Below, piece after piece: positions 1 through 7,757 of a stretch of 20,173 bases of DNA. Made by a program: the position numbers and the translations under genes. Below the pieces are notes generated by a model. It was not told where the DNA came from, did no database searches, and was given only the letters and a program-made list of their open reading frames with translations. The stretch is from a virus, in IMG/VR virus record IMGVR_UViG_3300028840_001417, positions 1 through 20,173 of that record. One strand, 5' to 3'. The first letter of the stretch is position 1; each line of letters starts with the position of its first letter.

Positions 1-2609
1 TCCCATGCTTCAATTTTGACCATTTCGGCTGTGATCGTATCACCACCGTTTCCTGATGTGATCTGAACCTTAATCGGGATTGTTCCAGCAGCCGCAGAAT
101 CAGTATTGTCAGTCGCGTAATCAACAATCAATTCCGCTCCGCCCTCAGCTCTAAGCATACCTTGAATTCTCTGAGTATTAGAAGCTGTGCCAACGATCTC
201 AAAGGTTGCCACATAGTCACCGGCCGCTCCGTTCGCAGTATCCAGAGCCATAACGCTTCCATCCTCAAAATACAGATCGACTCCAATGGCAGCGTTAGCA
301 CCAACTACTGTTCCGACCACCGTATATCTGATGGTTTTTCCCTCAGTAAACCATCCATCGGCTATTGTCAGCGAAGATCCAGTTACATCAGATGTGCCGG
401 CACCAGCCTGAGACGTTTGGGTGTATCCTTGAGCAATAACAATAGGAATAGCACCACTTGAAGAACCGGACCCACCATAGTCAGCAAATTGGGCCGTAAA
501 ATCGGTTGATGGATCAGTAACACCAAAAGTCAATTCACTCGCATCGTCTGTTGAACCGTCTAAGACTATAGGCGTGGCGCCCTGAACGGCGGCAGTAATT
601 GTTAGGCCGTCAGTTACGGCGTCACCTAGAGTGGAGCTACCATTATCAGTGATACCAGAGGTGAACGTTGTCGTTTCGGCGAATATTGAAGTACCCTTAC
701 TTACATTCAGAGCCTCATTAGCATTCGCGTCGATCTTGACAGCGTAGACGCTCGGAGTATCAGCGACCGTAGTATCGTCGTCAACATATAACATATAGCC
801 ATCGCTCGCGTCCTCGGCCTTCGCTGTGTCTGCGTCGATTCTGATCATAGAGCCCCCGGCTGCAATTTGACCTGTCGTATGAAGATCAATCAGACCCTGA
901 GCGGAAACTCCAGTCCATGCACCAGAAACAACCATAGCTCTCTCAGCGAGCATGTTCGCCATTGCGATGTCAATCACGTCACCGGTTCTTGCAGCGCCAG
1001 CGTCTATGTCAATGACAGGATAATCACCGTCATGAGAGATTTTGATACCGGTTGAGTTCCCGGTACAATCTTGATTGATTTCAAGGGCGGGTTTCGCAGT
1101 CGTTCCAGCCGGATTCGTGTCATCAATCAACACACAAGCGGATGTTGCAGCTGTAGCGAGGTCTCTCGTGAAGCTAGTCGTGTGATCTTCGTCTGTATTT
1201 ACAGCGATGTAACCATCATCAACGTCGATATACCCATCCGTCATCTGAAAATCACCTGCAGTGATCGTAATCATATCAGAATTAGCCAGACCGCCAACGG
1301 TGACTTCCCCGTATCTTTCAACCGTGAAGTCTTCAGCGCTTCCGTCATAGCAGCGAATATAGTCGCCAGTAAAGCCACCACCGTCAGTCACACTCAGATT
1401 AATAGCTGCACCAGTGAGACCAGCGCCAGTGTTTCCGTATGAAAAACCGTAACCGCTTGTCATCGCATTCGCTGTGATTCCGATAGTGCTTGCAGTCGTA
1501 GCAGCGTCAGTGATAGCCAGCATATAGTTTGAGGTTCTAGTCGCGCTTGACGCTAAACTAAGAAGATCAGAGGTCGTGGCCGTGTTATTCGTAAACGTAA
1601 CCATATCAGATGACGCTGTATCAGTTACAGATAAAGTACCGCCGCTTAGAGTCATATCAACAGTAGCGGGGAGAGTGACAGCGGTTGCACCAGAGCCGTT
1701 TGCGCCTAAAGTGATAGCGCCCGTTGAAGTTCCACCGATTGTCACACCGCCGGCGCCGGTGCCGTCAAGTGTAATAGTCGTCGATGCCGTGGAGGCAACT
1801 AAGGCATCTTGTTTTATAGTTCCAGTGACTGAAACATCGCCGCTAAAAGTACCGTCAGTCGCGCTTATAGCACCGCTGAAAGTCCCGGTTGTAGCGCTTA
1901 TCGAGCTTGAGCATGTCAAGGCGGGTGTAATTGTCACACCAGAAGCTCCGCTCTCTGCGATCTGCACGACTTCGCTTGAGTCAACGCTCAGAGCTACAAT
2001 ATCAGTACCGGCCGGAGCGGCTTCAAAAGCGATATTGACATCATTATCAAGTCGGATGTCGCCGGCGTCAGCAGGATCGGCCCCTATAGACAGATAATAA
2101 TCACCAATAGTGAGAGCAGCCGCGCTAATCTGATCCGCGCTCATGCTCGCGTTGGTGATTGTTCCAGTGGTCGAAATATCCCAATCAGCTGAATCAATTT
2201 CAAAAGTACCATCTGACGTTATAGAAAGAACACCGTCGGAGCTACCGTCAATGATAAGATTAGCGTCATAGAATTCAAGAGTCGCGATAGATTTAATGTC
2301 ATAATCTCCAGCATCACCGTCAGCGGCGAGCGCCAGCCCGGTAGCCGTGGCTGCAGAGTCCATCAGATTAGTGACAGTTCCACCGTCGTCCTCAAAGTAA
2401 ATATTTGTAGTACCGCTATTTTCCTTGACGTACAGCCAACCGTAGCCGTCGCTCGGATTAGAACTTGGAGCGGATATCGCAGGAAATCTCTCGTAATTCG
2501 TAGGGTGCGGCATAAGCTCGATCTTAGAAAAACGATCCTGAAAACCAGCGAATGCTGTACCTGCACAAAGAATAAGAGCAGTAATTAAAACAGAAAGTTT
2601 TTTAAACAT
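1..2609 (-). CDS. Long Ser/Thr/Gly/Ala-rich exported or virion-appendage protein, C-terminus cut by window edge
   Basis: The frame is open from the ATG at 2609 to the left edge, so at least 869 residues are present and the C-terminus is missing. An AAGGGAG ribosome binding site lies 8-9 bases upstream. Residues 1-21 look like a Sec signal peptide: basic MFKK, a hydrophobic core, and an AFA-G cleavage site for signal peptidase I. After a short conserved-looking head (DGYGWLYVKENSG, about residues 50-62) the protein is mostly short beta-prone segments rich in T, S, G, A and D, with recurring pieces such as TGTFSGAIS/DGTFSGDVS, ITLDGTGAG and DGYIDVDDGYIAV. This composition is typical of phage fibres and beta-solenoid adhesins, but no family was recognised. 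It follows the coat gene, where head-decoration or fibre genes often lie. A signal peptide is odd for a cytoplasmically assembled virion protein. It may be a fibre with a hydrophobic N-terminal anchor or a truly exported protein. The reading frame is certain; the role is inferred. Confidence 0.8.
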   Translation of the reverse strand, partial: MFKKLSVLITALILCAGTAFAGFQDRFSKIELMPHPTNYERFPAISAPSSNPSDGYGWLYVKENSGTTNIYFEDDGGTVTNLMDSAATATGLALAADGDAGDYDIKSIATLEFYDANLIIDGSSDGVLSITSDGTFEIDSADWDISTTGTITNASMSADQISAAALTIGDYYLSIGADPADAGDIRLDNDVNIAFEAAPAGTDIVALSVDSSEVVQIAESGASGVTITPALTCSSSISATTGTFSGAISATDGTFSGDVSVTGTIKQDALVASTASTTITLDGTGAGGVTIGGTSTGAITLGANGSGATAVTLPATVDMTLSGGTLSVTDTASSDMVTFTNNTATTSDLLSLASSATRTSNYMLAITDAATTASTIGITANAMTSGYGFSYGNTGAGLTGAAINLSVTDGGGFTGDYIRCYDGSAEDFTVERYGEVTVGGLANSDMITITAGDFQMTDGYIDVDDGYIAVNTDEDHTTSFTRDLATAATSACVLIDDTNPAGTTAKPALEINQDCTGNSTGIKISHDGDYPVIDIDAGAARTGDVIDIAMANMLAERAMVVSGAWTGVSAQGLIDLHTTGQIAAGGSMIRIDADTAKAEDASDGYMLYVDDDTTVADTPSVYAVKIDANANEALNVSKGTSIFAETTTFTSGITDNGSSTLGDAVTDGLTITAAVQGATPIVLDGSTDDASELTFGVTDPSTDFTAQFADYGGSGSSSGAIPIVIAQGYTQTSQAGAGTSDVTGSSLTIADGWFTEGKTIRYTVVGTVVGANAAIGVDLYFEDGSVMALDTANGAAGDYVATFEIVGTASNTQRIQGMLRAEGGAELIVDYATDNTDSAAAGTIPIKVQITSGNGGDTITAEMVKIEAW

Positions 2610-2647
2610 TTTTTATACTCCCTTCGTAAAAATTTTCCCATATATGG

Positions 2648-2707
2648 GTCCGAGAGAGGATCTTCTCTCTCGGACTTGTGAATCGTTTCAGGGTTTTTGA
2701 AACGATT
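2648..2707 (-). terminator. Two tandem hairpins after the coat gene
   Basis: Just after the coat stop codon the minus-strand transcript meets a 10-bp perfect stem (2681-2690 with 2698-2707) and then a second 10-bp perfect stem (2648-2657 with 2666-2675), which can be lengthened by G-U pairing. Neither is followed directly by a T run; the nearest T5 lies about 20 bases on. They could be a weak terminator, a processing site or a 3'-end stabiliser that favours coat mRNA over the appendage gene. Confidence 0.45.
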
Positions 2708-2709
2708 GA

Positions 2710-3954
2710 TTAACCGGTTATACGGCATCCCAACTCAGGGTAGATGGTGTCCCAACCATAGAGAATGTCGAGTCGGGTGATTTCCTTGAAGTTGGTGATG
2801 TCATAGTCAGACGAAATGGATACGCTCAGACCTAAGTCTGGATCCGTAGCGGTCGCCCACTGAAAAGCACTCTCAGGTTTCTGAAACGGAACTACTGTTA
2901 GTGCAAAACAGTTGGGATGAAACGCCAGATTCTGAGCCCTTACTTCACCAGACGTGGTTCCTGAAATACCCGTGACGGCTGCGCCGCTCGTGGGAATTCC
3001 GTTAACAGTCTGATACGGAAGGTATTTGCTATCTGCGCTCTCGCTGTAAATCGTGGGATACACGGCTATGTCGCCAGTTCCACCGCTCAAGGTAACATCG
3101 GCGGTTACGACGAATTTGCGAAGCTGGTTTCCCTCAAACTTCACACCGGAGACCGGGTTGACTGCGTAAACACTACCGATCGTGATAACGGTGCCGGCGG
3201 TTACTGTACCACCAGAAGTGGCACCGGTGACTGAAATCGTAGTGGCACCTTCTGAAGCTGTGCCGCTCAGGGTACCGAGGCTTGTCGCGGTACCATGGGT
3301 GTGCGCCCTTACGTTCTGGTCCTCGAAGACCATGAAGCCCTGCCACGGACCACCAGCAAAGCCGGTCTTTACGACTTTTTCAGTAATCATAGACGAAAAC
3401 AGGGCCTTCATCTCACCAGTAGACATGGCGGCGATGGCTTTCGGAGACATCACACAAATTCTCGGTGACTGAGGTACCGCCTCATTCGTCAAAATCTCTT
3501 TAGCGTCTGCCAGGACCTGAAGCGTGGCCGGGGTTGTTCCCTTTGTGCCCACCCAGTTGTAAACATTCGCGTATTCACCAAGACCGTCATAGTCAACGTC
3601 ATTGGCGATAGGGATCATAGCGGGATTGATGAACCTCTCGCTCAGTCTGTCAATGGAATAGGTCATATCCGAGACCAAGAAATCAAGCGGCACCACTTTA
3701 TGAGTATCAACAGTTACCGTAGTGTTGCGCTCTACGATGTCAACGTGAGAAATAGACGGACCACTCTGTGTTCTGTATTTGTTGGGCTTTCGGATTCGGA
3801 CGGAGTTACCTTTTTTGTAACCGTTCGGAGAATCGGCAAGCTCAGAATCATAGCCCATGTAAACGTTTCCGGGTTTGGCCATAACGAGATTGTTCTTGAG
3901 GTCAAAAAGTGCCCTCTCGGCAATCATGTCATGGGTTAAAAAAGAATCAGCCAT
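2710..3954 (-). CDS. Major capsid (coat) protein, P22 gp5-like
   Basis: At 414 aa this is close to the length of the P22 coat protein (430 aa), and it has that family's features. These are an N-terminal arm starting MADSFLTHDMIAERALFDLK, a segment GDSVRIRKP-like (here GNSVRIRKP, about residue 50), a VTVDTHKVVPLDFLVSDMT segment, and a C-terminal region ending with FKEITRLDILYGWDTIYPEL, which is very typical of P22-type coats. A Gly/Thr-rich, Ig-like or inserted segment lies around residues 225-300. The gene forms the icosahedral shell with the scaffold gene 27 bases upstream. An AAAGGAG site 6-7 bases before the ATG supports the start. The family call rests on recalled sequence similarity, not on a search. 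Confidence 0.9.
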   Translation of the reverse strand: MADSFLTHDMIAERALFDLKNNLVMAKPGNVYMGYDSELADSPNGYKKGNSVRIRKPNKYRTQSGPSISHVDIVERNTTVTVDTHKVVPLDFLVSDMTYSIDRLSERFINPAMIPIANDVDYDGLGEYANVYNWVGTKGTTPATLQVLADAKEILTNEAVPQSPRICVMSPKAIAAMSTGEMKALFSSMITEKVVKTGFAGGPWQGFMVFEDQNVRAHTHGTATSLGTLSGTASEGATTISVTGATSGGTVTAGTVITIGSVYAVNPVSGVKFEGNQLRKFVVTADVTLSGGTGDIAVYPTIYSESADSKYLPYQTVNGIPTSGAAVTGISGTTSGEVRAQNLAFHPNCFALTVVPFQKPESAFQWATATDPDLGLSVSISSDYDITNFKEITRLDILYGWDTIYPELGCRITG

Positions 3955-3981
3955 TTTGTTACTCCTTTCATATAGAGAAGA

Positions 3982-4842
3982 TCACGCCAGGCCGTGTTTT
4001 GCTTTCAGCTTTGCTTCTCTGTCAGCATCCCATTTCGCAAAACGCTCTTTCTGAGACATTTGTGATATGTCCTTAACGGGTGTAACTGTTCCGCTCGCGT
4101 TCAGCGTCGGCACTGGTGTTTCTTCTGGAATTTTCTTTTTGGGTTTTGTTCCTTTTACCTTCTCAATTCGAGCCTCGATTTTCCCAATCTCTTTGATCTG
4201 TTGACTCTTTGACAGCGAAGCGATCCTATTTGATGCCGCTGGGTTCTTGCCCAGCACATAGAGGATGTCCTCGAGGTGTTCGCCTTTCGCGGCGTCAAAC
4301 ATTTCCTGTGTGACATTGTGAGTTTGAGACAGCGCAACCTCGTCGAAGTCTTCATATTTTTCGCGACCAGTGTCGAGCTGCTCATTTATGGCTTTAAGTT
4401 CCTGCTCCTTCTGCGTCTCCTGTTGCTTTTTTGTCTCGCCTTCTCGCTCTTGCCTGAGAATTTCGAGATTCTGAGCGTTCAGGGCCTTCAGGTAAGCCTC
4501 GTCACTTTCAAAGTCATCCCTGGAAAGTTGAGCCGGAGTGTCGTCAGTCTTTTGACCGGACTTTTCGACTTGGCTCAGCCGACCGCGCAAATAGATATTA
4601 TCTCTTTCGAGATCTCTCATTTTCTTGGTCAGCGTGTCGATCCGTTTTTGAACCTTGTTTGTCTTTGGTTTAGGATCTGCGTCAGGATCTTCCGCGTCTT
4701 CTTTTCCGCTGGGGTCTTCGCCCTCAGTATCTTTGCCCGCTGGGTCGTCAACGGTACCGTCTTCATGTTTTTCGTTATCCTCGGGTTCTTCTTCCAAGGC
4801 GCCTTCAATGAAATCCATCTTGATTTCGTCTTCTTTTGGCAT
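3982..4842 (-). CDS. Probable capsid scaffolding protein
   Basis: The 286-aa product is very hydrophilic. The first 60 residues are strongly acidic (runs of E and D), the middle (about 65-150) is a predicted long coiled coil rich in K, E, R and Q, and the last 30 residues form a basic amphipathic helix ending KLKAKHGLA. This layout, and the place between portal and coat, match scaffolding proteins of P22-type and other tailed phages. In those, a C-terminal basic helix binds the coat protein and the rest is elongated and exits the procapsid. GAAGGGAG lies upstream of the ATG at 4842. It is probably the first gene after the terminator at 4911-4952 and shares a transcript with the coat gene. No protease domain was seen. 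Confidence 0.75.
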   Translation of the reverse strand: MPKEDEIKMDFIEGALEEEPEDNEKHEDGTVDDPAGKDTEGEDPSGKEDAEDPDADPKPKTNKVQKRIDTLTKKMRDLERDNIYLRGRLSQVEKSGQKTDDTPAQLSRDDFESDEAYLKALNAQNLEILRQEREGETKKQQETQKEQELKAINEQLDTGREKYEDFDEVALSQTHNVTQEMFDAAKGEHLEDILYVLGKNPAASNRIASLSKSQQIKEIGKIEARIEKVKGTKPKKKIPEETPVPTLNASGTVTPVKDISQMSQKERFAKWDADREAKLKAKHGLA

Positions 4843-4910
4843 GATGCTCTCCCTTCATGTATTTATTGCCTGGTGTAGCGCACCAGTACGCTTAAACTGA
4901 AAGCGGGCAC

Positions 4911-4952
4911 AAAAAAGGGCACACAGGGGTGGAGGCAGCCCCCGCGTGCCCT
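4911..4952 (-). terminator. Rho-independent terminator, minus strand
   Basis: Read on the minus strand, a GC-rich hairpin (AGGGCAC paired with GTGCCCT, plus an inner GGGG/CCCC stem) is followed at once by TTTTTT (4916-4911). It stands between the metallopeptidase-like gene and the scaffold, so it should end most transcripts from the portal side. The rest of 4843-5003 holds no gene: I see only this structure and a small 5-bp stem (TGGTG/CACCA, 4871-4885). Confidence 0.85.
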
Positions 4953-5003
4953 GTCTGTCTTGCGTCCCTGGGATGTACAGTCCCGTGAGAACCCGCTAAA
5001 TTT

Positions 5004-5354
5004 TTATTTTATTAATTTCTCAAGTGAGTGAACCAGTCCCTCCGCAGCTTCAGAGAGTTCGCTGTCAGTGACGTACCTGCAATTTGCAATCTCTACTAAT
5101 CGGCCGATGAGCAAGTGAACCATTTCGTGCTTTGCCGTTCGCTCTATCCAGTCTTTTTCAATGTCAGACTCGTCAAGAACTGTGTTAAACTTGATTGTCA
5201 CTGTCTTTTCAGTAAGATCAATGTCTATAGTAGCGTAAGCATCGCTCAGGCGTTCACGTCTATAGTAAATGTTCCAGTCTAATAGACCGAACTTATCTCG
5301 AAAACGCTCACAATGCTTGATAAAACTATAAAATTGAGCCTTTGTAGTCTTTAT
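5004..5354 (-). CDS. Small HExxH metallopeptidase-like phage protein with an apparent AUA start
   Basis: The frame can be read as 116 aa from ATA at 5354. A GGAG site (5365-5362) sits 7 bases before it, inside the end of the portal gene. The only standard start in frame is GTG at 5201, which would remove 51 residues and has no evident ribosome binding site. The removed part (KTTKAQFYSFIKHCERFRDK, then a W-I-YY segment) looks like the normal N-terminus of small phage proteins of this type. HEMVH at residues 76-80 fits a zinc-binding HExxH helix, followed by a second helix ending LVHSLEKL. Similar small HExxH proteins occur beside phage head genes, but their substrate is unknown. The gene is 2 bases from the portal stop, so it is probably translationally coupled. 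The frame is confident, the AUA start is an inference. Confidence 0.7.
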   Translation of the reverse strand: MKTTKAQFYSFIKHCERFRDKFGLLDWNIYYRRERLSDAYATIDIDLTEKTVTIKFNTVLDESDIEKDWIERTAKHEMVHLLIGRLVEIANCRYVTDSELSEAAEGLVHSLEKLIK

Positions 5355-5356
5355 GG

Positions 5357-7399
5357 TTATTCTCCGTTAAGCATCTGAAGCGCAGCCTGGACACCCATTT
5401 CAACGGCGGCGCGAACTTTTTGATTCCCCTGCTCGCCCTTTTCCGCGATATCTAACTGCTTTTCTTGTAGATCAAGCTGTTTCCCGGCGTTCATCAGCTT
5501 TTTGTTTTCAACGTCGAGCTGGTCCTTTATCTGATCGGCACTCGGTGGCTCCTGCTCGATTTCCTCTCCTTCTTCTGCGGTAATGTGTGGCGGCATCGCC
5601 CTGCGAATTCTCTCAGAGAGCTTATCGGAATCGTGGATACCAAAGCTATTGACAATCAGGTCAGCCCCAACTTGCCCCACGAGCGGGACAAATCTGGCGA
5701 GTTGTATGCTCTTATCAGCGAATTCCATCCTCTGGGTCTCATAATAAGGACCCACACTAACGACGACACCGTATTGACCGAGCGTAATGTCATTCACTAT
5801 GACTTCTTCCCCGGTCTTGATGTCAGTCTCGACCTGGTTGATCGTGACGAGCTTATCAACGCCATCAGCGCCAAGTATTACCTCTTGGCGCTCCTTTGTG
5901 TAAGTGCGCGGTATCATGTCGAGCAGTATTTCATACATATATCTAGCAGATCTCACCCTGTTGTCAGTATACGCAAAATTAGCTATATTACTCTGTGACT
6001 TTCGGGCATTTATCGCAAGGCCGCTCGTTTCGTTGCTGCGGGCCCCACGTGTTGCGTCGAAAATGGAAGTTGTACTTTTGATGTCGTCAACGGCCGCAAG
6101 TGCTTGTTGGATGTTACCGCTCGAAGCCTGGGGAGGCGCAGGAAATTGTGGGGCAGCCTGCCCTTGTACGTGATTATAAACACCAACACGACTGTTAGAC
6201 TCAATCGACCAGCTGTCCTCATGGTCTTCGAGCTGTTCTGGGGTCATCACAACAGTTGGAACTTTCGCCATTGCAACGCGCTCGATCTCTGCATTGCGCT
6301 CATAATTGTAGAGCCTCTGGGGACCCTTTGCATTTCTGATCTGGCCACGAATGAAGTCCCTGCCTTCGATATGAGTTTGCTTTCCGTACATTGGAACTAT
6401 GGGAATATAGCGACCCTTCCACTTATTTGGGCCGCTCAGCACTTGACCGCCATCCACAATATACTGTATGACATCGTGACCAGGAACTGTGTGCTCACTC
6501 TTGATAGTCGGGCATTCATTGATCACGACCATGGTTTCCTGAAACTCCGCAGGAACGTCTTCCTCTTTATCCGCGTATTGAATCATTTCCTCACTATCTT
6601 TGTAGACGATCTTTTCTTTGGCTTTCAGCTCATCTTTGATTTTGTCCCAATCCTCCTTGAGCACGACTCGCAGATCGCTTAGAAGATAATACGTCTTATT
6701 TTTCGGAACCTTAACCCAATACTCCGCAACGCGAATAGTCTTCTCACCGTACCACCAGCGCTTTAGCTTGTCGCCAACGCCGCTGATTGGCCAGTTGACC
6801 GGAGTATGCCCTGGGTATCGCTTTTTGTATTCAGTTTCGCTGATGTCTTCAACGACAAAAGCGAACCGACCATCACGCTTATCCCATTCCTCGGCTGACG
6901 GGTCGAAATACGCAGCAAATTGATTCTTCATTCGCTTGATTCTGAGCCGCTTATTGAATACGTCCCCGTCACAGTATTCCTCGACTATGCGAAGACAACC
7001 GTAACCGCAATCAACCATCTGCTCTGTTGCTGTGTCAATCGCTATATCAGCTGCGGACTGAACTTCTATGTTTCTGATCAGACCTTCAATGATGTCCGCG
7101 AGTTTCTTAGTGGCCGGTTTATTGGTGGGGAGTATTTTGGCGCTGATCTTGTTCTGCTTCAGCTCACCCATAGTGAGGTCGATCTGGCCCGGGACCAAGT
7201 TGATGATCTCGCATGGCCTACCGGCTCTCTCGCGCCTCTTTTTTAACTTGGCGGGCCAGTGGCCGAGGCCTACCTTGAATCGAAGATCATCGACCATCTC
7301 AGATCTATTCAGACTCTCAGTCGTGGCGCACCAGTTTAATCTCTCGCGGGCCTCTTGCAATAGCTCTCGATCTTTTTCGCTCGGAAAGTTATTTTTCAC
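5357..7399 (-). CDS. Portal protein, P22 gp1-like
   Basis: This 680-aa protein forms the dodecameric ring at one capsid vertex through which DNA passes and to which the terminase docks. Its length is near that of the P22 portal (725 aa). The N-terminal half contains the conserved type of segment LVPGQIDLTMGELKQNKI followed by IDTATEQMVDCGYGCLRI (about residues 70-140). The middle carries RNAKGPQRLYNYERNAEIE and, further on, SGLAINARKSQSN, all usual in P22-type portals. The C-terminus (from about 615) is a long coiled-coil-like helix, comparable to the P22 barrel. I place the start at GTG 7399 because AGAGGA lies 8 bases before it; a TTG two codons upstream is too near the site. The start overlaps the end of the preceding small gene by 11 bases. 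Confidence 0.9.
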   Translation of the reverse strand: MKNNFPSEKDRELLQEARERLNWCATTESLNRSEMVDDLRFKVGLGHWPAKLKKRRERAGRPCEIINLVPGQIDLTMGELKQNKISAKILPTNKPATKKLADIIEGLIRNIEVQSAADIAIDTATEQMVDCGYGCLRIVEEYCDGDVFNKRLRIKRMKNQFAAYFDPSAEEWDKRDGRFAFVVEDISETEYKKRYPGHTPVNWPISGVGDKLKRWWYGEKTIRVAEYWVKVPKNKTYYLLSDLRVVLKEDWDKIKDELKAKEKIVYKDSEEMIQYADKEEDVPAEFQETMVVINECPTIKSEHTVPGHDVIQYIVDGGQVLSGPNKWKGRYIPIVPMYGKQTHIEGRDFIRGQIRNAKGPQRLYNYERNAEIERVAMAKVPTVVMTPEQLEDHEDSWSIESNSRVGVYNHVQGQAAPQFPAPPQASSGNIQQALAAVDDIKSTTSIFDATRGARSNETSGLAINARKSQSNIANFAYTDNRVRSARYMYEILLDMIPRTYTKERQEVILGADGVDKLVTINQVETDIKTGEEVIVNDITLGQYGVVVSVGPYYETQRMEFADKSIQLARFVPLVGQVGADLIVNSFGIHDSDKLSERIRRAMPPHITAEEGEEIEQEPPSADQIKDQLDVENKKLMNAGKQLDLQEKQLDIAEKGEQGNQKVRAAVEMGVQAALQMLNGE
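5362..5365 (-). promoter_or_regulatory. Shine-Dalgarno site that points to the AUA start at 5354
   Basis: GGAG lies within the last codons of the portal gene, 7 bases before ATA. The same frame meets a TAA stop 15 bases upstream of this ATA, so no ATG, GTG or TTG is available near the site. Confidence 0.55.
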
Positions 7400-7544
7400 T
7401 GGCAAAATCCTCTAACTGCTCTTTGGTCATTGACTTCCACATTGATTTAGCTGCACCTTTCAGTTTCTTGACGCTGATCTTTCCTTTGATGGCCGCCAGG
7501 GCCATAGATGCTGCTTTTCTTTGCGCTTCGCTCTTTGCTGGCAT
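7389..7544 (-). CDS. 51-aa DUF3008-like small phage protein
   Basis: The ORF begins MPAKSEAQRKAASMALAAIK and continues with KLKGAAKSMWKSMT...LEDFASEK. This matches my memory of the DUF3008 family (MPAKS..QR.AA..ALAAK.G, then LKGA.KSM..SM...LEEFA). The family is of unknown function and often sits beside phage portal or terminase genes. It starts 2 bases after the stop of the 69-aa gene and overlaps the portal start, so the three are probably translated in coupled fashion. There is no strong ribosome binding site of its own. It is Lys/Ala-rich and probably helical. Confidence 0.8.
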   Translation of the reverse strand: MPAKSEAQRKAASMALAAIKGKISVKKLKGAAKSMWKSMTKEQLEDFASEK

Positions 7545-7546
7545 AA

Positions 7547-7756
7547 TTATTTAGATTCTTTCAGCTTTTTTGCAGTTTCATCGCGGAATTTCTTCAGCTC
7601 ATCGGGCTTCATCTTCTGCCACATACGCATAGCGGTACCGCGTAGACCAATATCTCCGCCCTCTCGCGCATATGGGGATTTTCCGCTTCGTTGAAAGTAC
7701 GCTGCCCGATTTGCAGCCTCTAAATTCGCCTTTGTCATCGCTGGTTTGTAGGGCAT
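7547..7756 (-). CDS. 69-aa basic small protein, distant relative of its neighbour
   Basis: Function unknown. AAAGGAG 7 bases before the ATG gives a secure start; the gene follows the propeller gene by 1 base. The protein is basic and without Cys. Its C-terminal part (RGTAMRMWQKMKPDELKKF) has the same spacing of G, A, M, W, M, L and F as the next gene's KGAAKSMWKSMTKEQLEDF, so both appear to carry the same small helical motif. The N-terminal part (MTKANLEAANRAAYF...GKSPYAREGG) is different. It may be a structural or packaging accessory encoded with the portal. Confidence 0.75.
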   Translation of the reverse strand: MPYKPAMTKANLEAANRAAYFQRSGKSPYAREGGDIGLRGTAMRMWQKMKPDELKKFRDETAKKLKESK

Positions 7757-7757
7757 G

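Noticed and set aside
1576-2097. 173-codon plus-strand ORF
   Set aside because: It is antisense to the signal-peptide gene; its Val/Pro/Ala-rich content mirrors the Thr/Gly/Ser-rich coding strand.
4276-4878. 200-codon plus-strand ORF rich in Phe/Leu, membrane-like
   Set aside because: It is the antisense shadow of the Glu/Lys-rich scaffold gene.
4871-4990. Possible tRNA in the gap before the scaffold
   Set aside because: Short stems such as TGGTG/CACCA and GGGAC/GTCCC-like pieces are present, but no cloverleaf with T-arm and anticodon arm could be formed.
6104-6682. 192-codon plus-strand ORF
   Set aside because: It is antisense to the portal gene with no ribosome binding site.
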